The notes under the pieces are model-generated. The model was not told the origin of the DNA and ran no database searches. It was given only the letters and a program-made list of their open reading frames with translations. The position numbers were made by a program, and so were the translations under genes. This document shows, in pieces, positions 43,412 through 57,700 of a stretch of DNA of 64,000 bases; position 1 is the stretch's first letter, and every line of letters begins with the position of its first letter. Source of the stretch: Centroberyx gerrardi (lineage: Eukaryota > Chordata > Actinopteri > Beryciformes > Berycidae); assembly GCF_048128805.1 (NCBI RefSeq), contig NC_135999.1:25505659-25569658 (forward strand), in the 5' to 3' direction.

Positions 43412-45016
43412 TAAAATAATAACAAATAGATGCAACATGCAGCTAAACAAATTGTGCAGGTGAGGAAAAAAAGGCCGGAGGGACTTATAGTATCTACCCT
43501 AATTACCATAAAATGAAAAGAATATACGATAATAACGCTAAAAAACAAAACAACAAACAGACAATCATGCAATGATTAAAAGCGAGAATATTTTGAATTT
43601 TGTTTGAACCAGTTGTGGTGCAAAAGTCATACATTTGTGTTAGTTTGTCATTAGTTGAATGTGTTTGACTCCAGACAGCCAGTGGGTCAGCACTTTCTTT
43701 TTTTTTTTAACTTTCTTAGTAAATATTGGCAAACAAATGTTAGTACTGGTAGTGGTTGCAGTAGTAGTTGTACAGTAGCATTACTACATTGTGGGAAGTG
43801 AAACAGTCTATTCTGATACTTTGATCCCATCATCTGAGATATTTTCCATCCCATCTTTTGACAGTATCAAAGTTTAATGTTGGATATCTATTATAAGGAT
43901 GCTGCTGGATTTTCCATGAACTGTTTCTATTTCCTCTCATCCTCCTGGGGTTGTCTTGTCCCATTCAAATCCATCTGGCTTTATTGTGATGAGTCTGGCA
44001 CTACAACAAGAGAAAAATGTGTTGGTTTTTTTTACATGATTTTCCATGGAAGGCAAAAGGTCTTCTTCTCTCAATTCTTTAAAACATGGTATAAAGAGTC
44101 ATCTTGATAACTTCTCACTGATGCTTATTCAACTGTGACAGCTGTGACCAATTGGACAATCACAACCTCATGCAGTCTTCACCTCTCATATATTATCAAG
44201 ATGAAGACTCTCAGGCCTATCTACAGTATTCATAGTATCCTGTTACATCACCACACGGCCATCTCGGTAGGAAAATAACAGGTGATTGTAATAAATTAAC
44301 AGGTGATTACAATCAAATGACAAGCCACACAGCCAATGAGCTGTGTGTATTGTAAAGCACCATATTGGTAGGAAATGCATGTGACATCATGGGAATACTA
44401 TGAATACAAGCATACTAAGTACTTGGTGAAACTTGAAATTAGATAACTAGATTTTATTTCTTCTGTTATTCATGGATATATCTGCTATGGTTTTGGGGAA
44501 CTATTTTGTGGGTTTAGTGTTTTGTTTTTTTCTTCTAACAGATCCTCCACTAGGTGTCAGGCCTTTCCTGTGTATCTATAACTCAGTCTGGATTCTACAG
44601 TATGAAACTTAGTCAGCAAACGAAGGCTTGACTTGATGCTGTTTATCTGTCTGCAGTTTGGAGGTTTTGAGTGACAGCGGCCTTTATGCTCCAAGCAGGC
44701 AAAACAGTAAAGAAAAACACAGACAGAGAGAGAGATTGACTGATTAGGAAATAAGCCACGACACAAAGGCTTAAAAATCTGTTTATTAGCCCACTAAACC
44801 TGTTTAATTTCCACATGTACACTGGCCCTCTGTAGAGTTAAGCTGTTTTGATTTGAGGGGCATGTGGGTGGCATTAAGCTGGTATGGTTTATTTGAGCGG
44901 AGCAGTGTGCATAAACCAACTCTGTCTGTGGTAACTATCGTGGGAATGAGACCGGGAATTTTCCAACTGTGTGTTTCTCAGTTTCGCCATGAATATTAAC
45001 ACTGAGGAGGAAATGG

Positions 45017-45017
<1 letters not shown>
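43412..45017. other. Intergenic stretch, no gene seen
   Basis: AT-rich, with short frames only and no phase-linked exons that I could find on either strand. Confidence 0.4.

Positions 45018-45060
<43 letters not shown>
45018..45060. repeat. TA microsatellite
   Basis: About 21 TA units immediately before the Tc1-like element; shorter TA runs follow that element. Confidence 0.9.
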
Positions 45061-45062
<2 letters not shown>

Positions 45063-45070
45063 TATATATA

Positions 45071-45445
45071 TACACTATCAGTCAAAAGTTTGGACACACC
45101 TGATTGAATGAACTATGTTTTTCATTATCTTAAAGCCATTTTGATCTAAAGGCTTATGCTTAAATGCTTGAAATTTGTTTCTTAGACAAATACAGTATAA
45201 GTAGTGAAGTTGATGCCTATGTATGAATTTCTTTCCAAAGCCTTTTCCTTTCCATCAAGGCAAAGGGTGGCTACTTTAAAGAATTTAAAATATAAGATCG
45301 TTTTGATTTGTTTAACACTTTTTTGGTCACTGCATGATCCCATTTGTCTTAATTCATAGTTTTGATGTCTTTACTACTATTCTAAAATGTGGAAAAAGTA
45401 AAAATAGAAAAATGTGGTGTGTCCAAACTTTTGACTGGTAGTGTA
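45071..45445. mobile_element. Tc1/mariner-like non-autonomous element
   Basis: A 375-bp segment bounded by TA. Its 30-bp terminal inverted repeats match with one mismatch: cactatcagtcaaaagtttg at the left and the complement of caaacttttgactggtagtg at the right. No transposase is present. TA on both sides is the Tc1/mariner target duplication. Confidence 0.8.
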
Positions 45446-46850
45446 TATTTATATATATACAGTATATATATATATATGTATGGCTAGTTGGCTGGCATAT
45501 CACTTATATATGTGCCTAATATATGCCACGCATTCCTGCCTTACCTCTAAATAGCCACATATGGCAGCTGTTAATGCAGTTTATTTGTGTTGGAGGGACA
45601 GAAATTAAATTTATGAGGAGGGAAAGTATATGTACTTATTGTTTAGATAAACCCACTTCTTCTTGATGTGCTGCCAGGTTAAATAAGGAACTCTTCTGGG
45701 AGCGTGTCAGCTTTTGGAAACGCAGAGAATAAAACATTTAATGTCATCGTTAATGCTCTCTCTCACCTTCACAGTCGATCCACAGCCAGCCACCTCACTT
45801 TTCAGCAGAACACACTCTTAAAATAGAACCTCATCTCTTTCTCTGACTCTCTCACAGACAGTATAATCCCATATGAGGCAACATTTAGATTTAGGCTTTT
45901 TTGATAACACTTCTATAGCAGCTAACAGTGACTGAGCAGGTTCAGTGTCTTGTGAACCTATAACTCTACAAAATCATCATCATCTATAACTCAGTGCCTC
46001 CTCCACTCACTTCCACCCTCTCTTCTTTATCTTCTCCTTCATTGCCTGGGATCATTTCATCATCCTACTTGCTTCCCATATTTCTGTCCTGGCTGTGATT
46101 TTGCCCCCCACTTTTAATAAATAAATAACAAATGTGAACTGCTGGCTGAAGCAAAATCAGCTGTATGCATTTTTAATCATCTCATTATTAATGACTTGCT
46201 TATTTTATTATTTGTTGGTCATCCCATTTCTCCTCCTTTAAATTATGCTTCATAATTGTATGTAACCATGATATTTTCTTCATTTTTTTTGGAGTTGGAA
46301 ACTAGCAATAACTATAATCTCTGTTTGCAGAACATCAGTTGCATCAACTTGTTTGTAACGAGTTGAAGTGGCACCATGTTCATTTGCATTGTCCCTATCA
46401 AATATACTAATAAATACATAAATAAAATGTCCACCTCCCATAAGGAACCCAGTGGAAATACGTGAGTTAGCTTTGCTGTGTTATCCTTGATAGTTTTCAA
46501 GGGATATTGAGTGTGGGATGGTGACAAGTTGTGCATTTAAAGTGTTCTGCTCCAAAACAAGATATTGACCATTTGAAAGTCATTTGAAGTGACACCTGCT
46601 CTTACAAAATGATTGATAGCACAAAGGCTAACTTCAGGCCTTTTAATAAACTGGATCCACTGAGGGTAAAGTTGTTGTTTTTTTACCCCTGACATGAATA
46701 TATACTGTAGGGTTTATGTATAGAATTCTTTATTTCATTTACTGCTTTTCATTGAATCATAAAAAACAGTCAATCAATCATCTCTCATATAATCTGCTCT
46801 CCAAGCCTTTCCCACTCTCCCTTATTAGCCATTGCATTCCTGACCGTCCC
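45446..46850. other. Intergenic stretch, no gene seen
   Basis: AT-rich sequence with TA runs at its start. I see no exon chain or RNA gene. Confidence 0.4.
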
Positions 46851-47040
46851 TCGTCACCCTCCCACCCTTCCTCACCCCTCCTCACCCCTCCTCACCCTTC
46901 CTCACCCCTCCTCACCCTCCCCACCCCTCCTCACCCTTCCTCACCCTTCCTCACCCCTCCTCTCCCCCCTCACCCCTCCTCACCCTTCCTCACCCCTCCT
47001 CACCCCTCCTCACCCTCCCTCACCCTTCCTCACCCGCTCA
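46851..47040. repeat. 10-bp minisatellite (ctcacccctc)
   Basis: About 19 near-identical units of ctcacccctc or ctcacccttc in tandem. An apparent proline-rich reading frame through it is a product of the repeat. Confidence 0.9.
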
Positions 47041-48875
47041 TCCACGCTCCTCCTCTGCCTCCCCCTCTCCATGTTTATACAGAGGCTGGTGGGGAATTAG
47101 CGTTCTGACGTGATCCATTTGTTCGGATGCGGTTCAGCGGGAAGGTCCTGCCTTGATTTATTACACTTGTCAGTTACATTTCTGGAGGTTCTTCTTAATA
47201 CACAAAGACTGCGTACGCTGGTCCTTTCTGCCTCTGTGATTTTGCTCAGTTCTGATATCAATGATCATGTCATGAAGCATGAAACACCCTTGACTCTAGT
47301 GAATGATTCACTGTTGATGCAGGTTGAATGGTGATATAGAGAAGATAAGATTTTGTTTTCAAATATACTATGTGCCCAGGATCAGAATAATGTTCTTCAT
47401 GATGTAGTTTAGTTAAAAGGGTATTTACTGAATTAATTTGAAGACTAACGTCCTCTCAGAGAGACCAGTAAAAATACTGGACCCTGATTGGCTGACAGTT
47501 ATCAGCTTGTCTGATTGGAAGGATTTTAGCAATTAAGTGAGGGAAGCCAATCAGGACCAAATCCACTTGCTTTGACTGGAGTTCATTCAAAGCAGACTGT
47601 AAAAATGGATGGATTTTTAAAAATGTAATAGCTTAATTTTAAACTCACAAAATCAAATTTTAACAATGTCTTCATTAAGTAGCTTTGTTCACATATGTAT
47701 AGATAAAGAATTTTGAATTCCTATAATAGGGCTCCTTTAAACATTGCACATTGTACATAGTATATACAAATATGAGCAACGTATGAATAATGCATAGACT
47801 CCGCTGATTTGGGACAACATATGAATTAAGGCTATGCTAAGAGGAAAATGCATTCTCTATACTGTAAATTACATATAAATACTGACTTTGTATTAGCTAA
47901 GTCTTCAAAAATGCAGTCAATTACTTTATTTTACCAAATGCAATAAATATGCAGGAATTTATCATTGGTGCAGAGACATATCGACACCTGACATACATTT
48001 AAAAATACATTCATTATTGCATTGCATTCACTATTCACTATGTTCATGGGGCAGTTACAATGAACAGGATGAGATGCATAAAGTAAATTATGAGCAAAAT
48101 GGAACCAAAATGGACATAGACTTGTGCAGACATTTTGAATAATGCAAGCCTTTGTAAACAAAACACCTAGGTAATAAGTTGCTTACATTTACTATAAGCT
48201 GTAGCACTGTAGTTTGCAGGTAAAGCCCATTTGGCACCGAAGAGGAAAGAGAACGACCCGTCTCAGAGTTATAATGTGAGAGGCAGGAGACACCGAGGAG
48301 ACAGAGGCAGTCAGACTCTGTGTTTATATGAGTGATTTAATGATTCCTGCTGTCGTCGCTGTTCTGTCCAATTAGAGCCAAACACACGGTGTTGTGGCCC
48401 GCAGCAGCAGACCCCTGTGAAACTTTACCGTATATCAGAGGGAGGCTTGTACATGGTGCATGACCCATAAAACATGCTAATGCCCTGCCTCCTCGACCCT
48501 GTCTGACCCTGATCCCCCATACTGTACTACACAGGAACTGTACTGTGTGCCAAGTCAGGTTTATCTATAAATCTGTTAACAAACTGGTTTGTCACACAGT
48601 ACTACACAGGGCAACAAAAGATATACGGTACGATAAGATACAATAAGATGCAAAAATTTCACATTTCCTCCCATAAATAAAACTAAATTAAATTAAAATA
48701 GAATAGAATAGAATAGAACAAATAAACAAACTATAATAAAATAAAGTAACAACATATAGGCTACACACATTTAGTCAGTATGTCTCTGAGCCTACCTGCC
48801 ATTCAGGGCTTTGATGGACAAAGAGACAAAGGAGCTTTTGTATTATGAATACAAATGAAAACCACAAGCCAGAGT

Positions 48876-48927
<52 letters not shown>

Positions 48928-49640
48928 ATAACAGAGAATCCATATAGTCTGCTTAAGCTTAGTATGTGTGTCCAATGTTCTTCCAGCTTTGACCTAAAGA
49001 TTTCCAGCAGAGATTTTCTCTCCATTCTCTCTTTTTGTCTTTATAAAAATCTCTTTTCATAAACAGTATAGCCTAATGTAATCTCTTAATATAAAACAAC
49101 ACCATTTAAAGGATTCTGAAGATGTCTATCTCAATCCAGGGCTTCAGGTATTCCCAAGCCTGAGCAGCTCCTGCTGCCGTCAAAAGATCGCTGAAGACAC
49201 AAAAACCCCCAGGCTGGTTTTTACCTTGTGCCAATATGAGAAGGAGAATGAGCGAAGAGCTGTTGTCAGATGTAAAAAAATCTGTTTCCAAGTATCCAAA
49301 AAGTATGCTTTGTGTATTTTCTTCTTGACATCCATCCAAAATCTATGTTTTAAATTATACAAAAGGTTTTTATCTGGTTTCACAGGCCTTAGGGTCATGA
49401 ATCTCACTCAACACATAAAAGTCAAGGTAAACATTTATAATATTGCAGATATAAAATTTTACTGAGCGGTGCAATATCTTGCATCGGTCAAATAACTCAC
49501 TTAATCTTGTGGAAGAGAGTTGCCAAGAGCAGCTCTCTTCATGCTTGGAAACAAGGAGTGTGTGGTACGCTGACATCTTGATTTTCATTTGAGAATTTCT
49601 CTGCTGGGAATCCTTCTTTTTGAAACATCTTTAAAATTCA
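47041..49640. other. Intergenic stretch, no gene seen
   Basis: Mostly AT-rich, with a TG microsatellite at 48877-48921 and an A-rich tail with gaata repeats at about 48700-48720. No supported exon. Confidence 0.4.
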
Positions 49641-49649
49641 GTGCGAGCG

Positions 49650-50110
49650 CCCCGTCTGAACCCAGCACCTGTATTTCACATCTATCAATCAAACCCAAGC
49701 TTCCACCAAACCAAGCTGTCATAACTCAGCGCAGGCGGGACGGGGGTGGGGGGGGGGGGCGGTTCCTCCCCGACGCCTCGCTGCTCAGTCTCAGCCCGGC
49801 TCAGAGCCTGTTGGCCGGGCACCAAGAACCTGCTGCTCCCCTGAGGATATCCAGACCCGCTCTTCTGTTTGCCGGTAGTAAATACAGTTTGGCAAATGGG
49901 CCTCGCAGGCTGTGTGTGGGAACCGCCCGCCGGACCGAAAGCAGGACCCTCACTGTGAGTTTTGGACTCCCTCTCCGACCGGACTCGCCGCCCGGGGTTT
50001 ACTTTGGGCCGGGGCCGGTCGCCTGCTCGGGATTGTTGGAGGAGCCTGAACTTCCAAGAGGAGGAGGTTCAGGGTCTGAAAACATGACAGGAGATTTGTC
50101 TCAATTAGTC
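49650..50110. promoter_or_regulatory. GC-rich, CpG-bearing patch: possible promoter or first exon
   Basis: This is the only extended GC-rich island between 43 and 59 kb, with many CpG sites (gacgcctcgctg, ggaccgaaag, ctccgaccggactcgccg). A 177-codon frame crosses it, but its composition is driven by GC content and I recognise no domain. A candidate donor (gtgagt) lies at about 49954. Promoter or 5' exon of an unseen gene is inference. Confidence 0.3.
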
Positions 50111-50259
50111 ATTTTGGGGTAAATACATTTCAAGCATTCGCCACTGAGGGGACGGAGAGGTCGGTTCTCCAAACAGTTTTTTATATGCAATCCGCTGATG
50201 CTTTTGCTTCAGGCATTAATACAACATAAATCAAAAAATCAGTATATCACTTAATGGAA

Positions 50260-51386
50260 TTAAAGGTGCATCAAGTAAGATTTTTTGTGCACCATAGCAC
50301 AAAATTACCATAAAAAATCTGCAGGTTGTTGATCAATACCACTGACTCAACCATTACTTCCCCGGGTGCTGAGATTTCTAAGCTTTCAAAACTCACTTTT
50401 TAACTCACTTCTTGGTGATTAGAGGTGCTTCAATTTATCATTGTCAAATGAATTGTGATACCTTGGTAGAATTTCGATAAACAAATGAGACCACGGTCGA
50501 GAGGATCTATCTCACCCTTATAGTATATTTCCCATAAATCCCAATGTAAGCTCCGGTAAGAGCAGCCAACGTCAAAGTGTGAATACTGAAAAAGGCGACA
50601 TCCCGACAACAAATTGTACATGTAAGTGTCAACCAGGGTCTATGAAGCTAGCGAACTGAGTTAGCTGGATTGCTACTCCAATAGTACCCAGCTGCAGACC
50701 CGGAGAAGCCCCTGGCTCGGCTAGGCGAAGTTGGGGATAGGGGTTATGGAAGTCTTTGCTAGTATGAACTAGCCTGCTAATGTTACTAGAGCTGTCAGAT
50801 AGCTACCATTAACGTTAATGAGTAAAGGCTGTTGCGTCCGTGTTTTCCAGAGAAAGCTCTCTGGAACGCATTTAGATTGGAGAACTACCGACCTCCGACT
50901 TCCAGTGGAATGCACCATTAGGGTGAGCGTGCTGTGCCAAGCCAGGGGCTTCTCCAGGGCTGCAGCTGGACTCTACTGTAACTGTTGATTTCGGGGGTTG
51001 CTTTTATTCTTTCCAACTAGCAACTGCGAGGCATGATGTTAAAATATATGGCCACTTACTAAACTAAAATCTTTGCTATTGCTTCTGGGAACTCAGATTA
51101 CTAACTAACTAACATGAACTGAGTGGCTGCCGGTAGCCTTTCTTCCCCTGACATGCACGCGCACACTTTATGTGACGTTGCTCGGAAACTCATCTATTCT
51201 GTGCCATAAAGCAATCCAGCAGATTTCCCACGAAATCCAACCTGGTGTCACACAACAGTGTAGAGGCCGGTAGAGACTGCCAGTCATCTTGGCGATGATC
51301 ATGTTTGTTTACAGTAATTTTACTAATGCCTTAATTAATGTGGTAATGATTTATTGATGTTAAAATGCTACGTGAAGCACCTTTAA
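50260..51386. mobile_element. TTAA-flanked non-autonomous element, family T copy 1
   Basis: A 1127-bp segment with ends TTAAAGGTGC and GCACCTTTAA, the inverted similarity reaching about 25 bp (aggtgcatcaagtaagattt against aggtgcttcacgtagcattt). TTAA at both ends could be the target duplication. An inner inverted repeat (cagctgcag, ggagaagcccctggct) at about 50692 and 50938 may be a nested element. Confidence 0.6.
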
Positions 51387-51570
51387 ACAAATTGTAATTC
51401 TAACAGGAATAAAACTGCTCTGAGTTGCAGCTCTCCAAAAAAGGACAGCAATGTTCATCCACCACCGCCCCGACTTTGTGAAAATTCACATCATGCCACT
51501 TGCTTTAATTGGGTCACACTTAAAATGAGCGAACACAGAAAAGGTTCCCTTGGACCCAGACCACCCACTG

Positions 51571-51577
51571 TCTCTCT

Positions 51578-51643
<66 letters not shown>
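51571..51643. repeat. CT microsatellite
   Basis: CT run of about 70 bp with one interruption. Confidence 0.9.
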
Positions 51644-51647
<4 letters not shown>

Positions 51648-51719
51648 ATAAGAGAACTACACAGTGGAAAAAGGGGTTGCAACATCGCTTTGCTTCAGCC
51701 TCACAAACAACATCATTAC

Positions 51720-54700
51720 AATGTAATGTAAATACAGAGGTTAAAAATGTTTGATGTTCAGAATGTGTTGAGCAGGTTTGGTCAGTTGCTTACTGCAACT
51801 GTTTGAATAGTTTCATGAAAATAAATAATTGGGCCGGAATTTTTCTGACGTTTTTATTTTTATTTTTTTAACTTTTAACTGTACACGTTTACTTGTCTTA
51901 TAAGCTACTTTTTTTTTTACGCTTTTTTTGAAAAGTAGAATAATATATACCTGCATAAATGTGGATTTAGTGAAATATATATCCTGATTTTACCTGATTT
52001 TTTTGAACATTATGTACATATTTCTAGTTTAATGAGAGTTTAATGAGAGGTTCTGTCCTACTGTTCTTCTGTACTGAGGAAGCGTCCCAAGATAACCTGT
52101 GTAGGTTTATCTCCTCTCCGATTTCTCTTCTTCTCTGGTCCTTTTCTTGCAGACAGCAGAGTCAGTGTGTGGGTGACATGGGGGTTCCTCGACAGCCCAC
52201 ACAAACACCCCATTCTCTGCATGGATAAACTGTCATCAGTTAAAACCTTGCCAATGTTTTGGAGACATAAGAAAAATAGGCAGATTTTCCCATTAACAGC
52301 CATATCATAATCCCACAATGATTTTTCAATGGGAGTCATGGGCGAGAGGGTCACACTTTGAGCTTAAAGTACCAGATAAACCTTAGAAATACAGCAGCAC
52401 TTTGTTGAATATATGTGTGTATGTGTTTGCATTTGTGTGTATGTCTTGTATGTGTGTGTATGTGTGTGTGTGTTTGCTGCATGGACACTGCTGGGTCCCA
52501 GAGAGTCAGTTCTGTTATCTGAACAATGCCCATCAGACATCCATTTATCTTGGTGTGTGTGACAAAGCAGACTAGGGAGTCTTGGTTAAACAGTCCCTTC
52601 AAAACAAGCTGCTGCTGGACAGATGAAGTCTGAACGGGAATGGTTGGGAATGAGAGGGGGAATAAGAGGGGGATGAAGGCCAGAGAGACGTTCTCTGGAA
52701 AGGAAAAGAGTAAGATATGAGAAATATTCAAATTTGCATACTCCTCATGATGGCATAGGAGTAGGGATTTATGTTGCCACTGCAGATGTGTAGATGTGTG
52801 ATGGGGAATTGTGGTGACATTACAGTCTGTTTGTGAGGCTTGTCTCCTCACCTCCTCTCACCTTGTCTCCTCTCCTCTCCACTTCTTTTATTTCCTCTCC
52901 CTTCCTCTCCTCTCCTCTTTCATTCTTCCCCCTTCCTCTCCTGTCCTCTCTTTTCTTATTTTCTACTCTCCTTTCATTTCCTCTCCTTTCCTCTCTTTTT
53001 GTTTCTCCTGTCCTCACCTCCTCCCCTCTCCTTACATTTCCTCTTCTTTCCTTTCCTTTCCTCTCATCTACTCCTCCTCCTTCTCCTCCTTCTCCTCCTC
53101 CTCCTCCTCCTCCTCCATTCATCACATTTCACAGCAGCAGGTTTATTAACCTCTGGATGTGATAAGACAGCTACTATCTGTAATCCATCAACTCAAACTA
53201 CATTATCCATTTTGAACGACACACAGATGAGATAAGGTACATTTGGAACTGGAAAATGTACAGCGACGGTGTAACCCAACGAACATACAATCTAAATAAC
53301 GTTAGTGAAGATGATATTGAGATTAACGAGCCCTTCATGATGTTATGAATCTGAAAAAAGATAAATGGCTCGGTGCATTTTTGGGGTGATGTGTCATTAG
53401 TTGAACTTTGGACTTGAACTTGAGCTGTGAGCAACCTGTTTAATGTCTCAGAAAGACAAACTGGCCTGATGAAGTTAAATGCGATGATTGTGACCTCATA
53501 GATTGAGAAACCATTTCAAAAACTATGTGCTTTCTACACTTCCTCGCCATACACCTCCTTAAATATCAGCCTTGAGGTGTGTAGTCGTTCCAAAAATGAA
53601 GTCTTCTCTTAAATACTGTTCTAAGAAACATTAATTGGGTCGTTTTTACTTTGGCTCCACTACATCTAAAATCAAATATCCTACTTTATATTTCACAAAA
53701 TTTAGGCCCTTTAACACCTTCAATTACTATCTACTTGAATGCAAAATACTTGATTAGGTGATGAAAATCATGCACTTTAAAACCTGTCAGTTTTAAGAGA
53801 AAGATACTGAACCTGCATACTGTAACTGTATCACTGATACAGTTAGCTACTGTACTACTACACTATACTACACTGTATCAGTTAATATTGAGCATGAACG
53901 TTTACTCTTGGCTGTGGTTTAATATAAAACACTGATACTTTTACTTAAGTATAATTTTGAAAAAGCCACTTTTTAAATTAACACTTAATATGCGAGTCAA
54001 ATGTGATCAGGGTGCTTAAAGGATTGGTGTACTTTTTGTTTTTACACGGCTGATCGTTAATGTAAAGTTTAACATATGTGGCGTGTCTGAGTGTTTGATG
54101 TCCAGGTTCATACATCAGCAGCGGACTACAGGAACACTTATCCTCGCCCTCTCACCTCCAGTGTGATGGATCACTGTCCTGTCAACCTGTGTTTGATAAC
54201 ATCATGGCAGGGCTGAAGTCAAGACCACCTTAGCTGAGTCTGACTTTGAAAAAAAATCCATCCTCTGATACTCTCACACTGTTAGATATCATCAATTTGT
54301 GTTGCCCAATGCATTCCAGGAGTTATTTTGAGATGAAGTGTTGAAATTGTTTTTTTTGGTGAACCCGCTTTCCTTCAACCTGCCTCGTCTACTTCTTCGG
54401 TGGTGAGTACAAGTGGTGAGTCTAGAAAGAAGCCCTCTCTCTGTGATTCTGAGGAACTGACACCAAAACCTGTAAACCTGTTTACAGTTGATGCTTTGGA
54501 TAGTTTTCTGTTATTAAACTCCATTGTAGCTGCTGCAAATATGCTGACATGACGTTACATTGTCTACGTTTGGTCAGTCATCTGCAAAAATAAGAAAAAT
54601 ACACAAAACACAACAAAATTGCCCCACAAATGCAAGGTACATTGCCAATAGCTGTTTCTTAAAGCCATGTTAAAGTGTTTTAGGGTACATTTTTCCTTTA

Positions 54701-57700
54701 ACACCAAGACAAGGCCTAGTCATAATCTGATTATGCATGCAAATAAACACATTAATCACACAGAAAGAAGAAAGCAAGCAAATGACAGAGACAGAGGAAA
54801 GGATGAGAACAGATGGAGTGATAAAGAAGTCAAGGGTGAATTTATTTATCGAGGCCTTTCAACAAAACAAGTTTGTAGCTAAGTGCTTCACAGGGCAACA
54901 AGGCACACAAACAAATGCAAACACATTTAATAGAAAACAAACACATCGCAGTATGATGCAAAGCCTGTGTGTGTGTGTCTGCAAACGTGACGGCGCCTAC
55001 GTGTGTGTGTGCATGTATGGAAATGAGAATATATAAAGAATATGACAGGGAAATGTAGAGGAGAAGAAGCCCAGCACATCCAAGCCATCGTTTAACCTTC
55101 CAGTTCTGTCGGCCACATGCGTAATGCCACCCAGCGAGGCCGCATGCCAGCTCACAGCCATGTTAGGTTGTCTGCGGAGCGACCGTGGCTCCTGGAGGAA
55201 TCAGAAACAACATTCCTCCTTCTTCACTCTACCATGTCGCTGCAAACACCAGGCCAGACACTCCGGCTGCTGCGGCCGGCTGGGTTCAACGTACAGGCTG
55301 TTAGCAAAGACTGCAGCGATTAGGGGAAAGAAAGCTCTGTAAAATGATGTATTAAAGTAAACCGGATTACTCAATCAAATCAAATTGTTTCCACGTTGTC
55401 TTATTGCAGTACAGTGCAACGCTGGCTGCCACAAGGATCCGAGATCAGGACCTCCAGCCTTGCCAGACCTAAAGGCTTAAACTGTCTGAAGAGGCTATTA
55501 CAATCAGATTTAATGGTGCAGAGGAATTAAGAGGTTTGTGAATGCGAGGAGGGAATCTGGAGATTTATCAGAGAGAGAGAGAGAGAGAGCTCCAGTAAAG
55601 AGGAATACACACTGCTGCTCAGATCCATCGCCCATTAAACATGCTCATCACCTCAGTGGCAACACTGTTTCTTAGATAACTGCGATCAGAGGAGAGAAAT
55701 AAGACCAGACTTTAGTCAGTTGATGTCAAATGTGTTTTTTGGATAGAGTTGTCTTCTCTTCCAGCCACTCCTTAGTTTGTCTTCTCCAGCAGCTGCTTTG
55801 GCTAGCAAACTGTTGCCTAGGGTTTTCTTTTTTTCCTAAAATTCAAATAGGTTGTCTGTCAAATTGTTAAATGGTTAAAGTGGCTGATTGTCTTGTATTC
55901 TGGAAACCACAAGTCATTTTCCTGTCCTGACTATTGCCATCCTGTTGGTAAATGATGTGTGAAAGACAAGCAGAGGACACCTTAAATAATGTTGAATGAC
56001 ATATGTAACTCCTTGAGTAATGCTAGTTGAATAACAGTGCCCAAATCATTTCAGTGCATTATTTTATTTATTTCTTATTTTCATGGTTTTCTTAGTGTGT
56101 GTGCGTGAATTAGTACAAAGGCATAAAATGTTGTTTCAACATTATGAGTCATAGACACATTTGTTCGCTAAAATGTTGAAAAGTTCATGTGTGAGTTCAC
56201 TAGCATTAGCGTAGCAAGCTAACCTGCTGCTAGCTAAGCAGTCAAGTAGCGAGTGTTTTATTGTAATTGTAGTGTTTCTGGATGAATATATGGAAATATA
56301 GTGACACAGACAGAAGCAACTCAGTAAATAAAATGACTGATGACTGAAAGCAAACTGCTACAAACTAGTGAACTGTTACATATGGATTTTTGATGTGTCT
56401 GAAATGTTTTGTTATGTGTAATTCATTCATTACCTAAAAACATGGCAATGGAAATAATTTCATGAAACGGATTACTGGAAACAAGATTGATGTGCTGCTG
56501 CAGATTTGCAGTAAACAAATGACTAGGTTTGGAAACAACTGCTTGATTATTGGACAAACTGAATACACTGACTGACATCATATGAAAGTTTAACACATGA
56601 TTTGCTTATTAAAGAAAAAAGGAAGAAAAACAAGTGCCATCAAAAGCTGCTCCCCATATATCTCTCTTCCACACTGATCTCATGTTCTATAAATCTTCAA
56701 ATCCATCCTTTGAAGAGTGATCAATGTCTGGATTGCTGACATCTACTTGCCAACTAAATGTCAGTTCCCTCTTTAGTTTTGTCTAAAAGATTTTGTTACT
56801 GGATCTTGGCGTGGAGTTCCTTTCGCTAAAGACAGAACGCAACATCCAAGAGTTTCGGTGCAGTTATGAAAAATGATTACTGACTGAAGCCTGACTCAGA
56901 AGCATCCAAGACGGAAAACACAGATCTGTCAGCCAAGCGCCAGAGAAAATGTAGAATCTGTCTTGACCGTTAACATGAAACCCTATCATATTTTACTGGA
57001 AGCATCTGGACAGGCTGTTTGGTCATTCTCATAGGGTTTATGCGGATCAGTCAGTTCTTCTATTCAGTGGTTATCTGTAGATCTCTGAAAGAAGGAGTGC
57101 ATGTCTATTTTAAAGTGCTCTTAAAACGGAGTTGTGTCCTCTCTTATCCAGCCGTGGAAGTGCATTTTGGCTGAAGTGCCGAAAAAGACGAACACATGGA
57201 GGATCATGGATCAGGCAGAAAGCAAAAGGCTTTTCTCTCTGCACTGCATGCAGCTTCACCTCATCATGCATCTGAAGGCATAGGGGTGGCTGCAAGCCCA
57301 AACAAAATGTAAGCATTTCCCCTGTTATCAGTCTTTATATCTGCTATGCTGTGGAATACACCTAAAACAACACGTCAGATTCAACTCAAAGTGACCTCTT
57401 GATCTACAAAATAGACAGATAGATCACACATTTCTGTGCAACTGGGGTTTTTCTTTTCCCCTGCTCCAAAAGAACCGCAACGTTTGCAGGTTTTGCTCCC
57501 AGTCCAGCGCTGGAACAGAAGCTTACTGTAGATAGGCAAAGTAGGTGCTGTCCTAGTTTTGACTGCAGTCTAGAGATGACAATCTAGGAGTAGAGTTATA
57601 TCCAGCATATCTATTTTGGAAAGAAAATGCTTCCTGATATTTATCAGTCAATATGTCAAAAGCACAGATGATTCCGTACTAAAAAAAAAAAAAAAAAATG

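Noticed and set aside
46716..47108. 130-codon proline/serine-rich frame
   Set aside because: Produced by the 10-bp ctcacccctc minisatellite.
49589..50122. 177-codon frame in the GC-rich patch
   Set aside because: It begins in AT-rich sequence, shows no domain, and contains a poly-Gly run from a G tract; length is explained by GC content.
52811..53235. Several 100-130-codon frames in all phases
   Set aside because: A polypyrimidine tract lacks stop codons in most frames; no protein signal.
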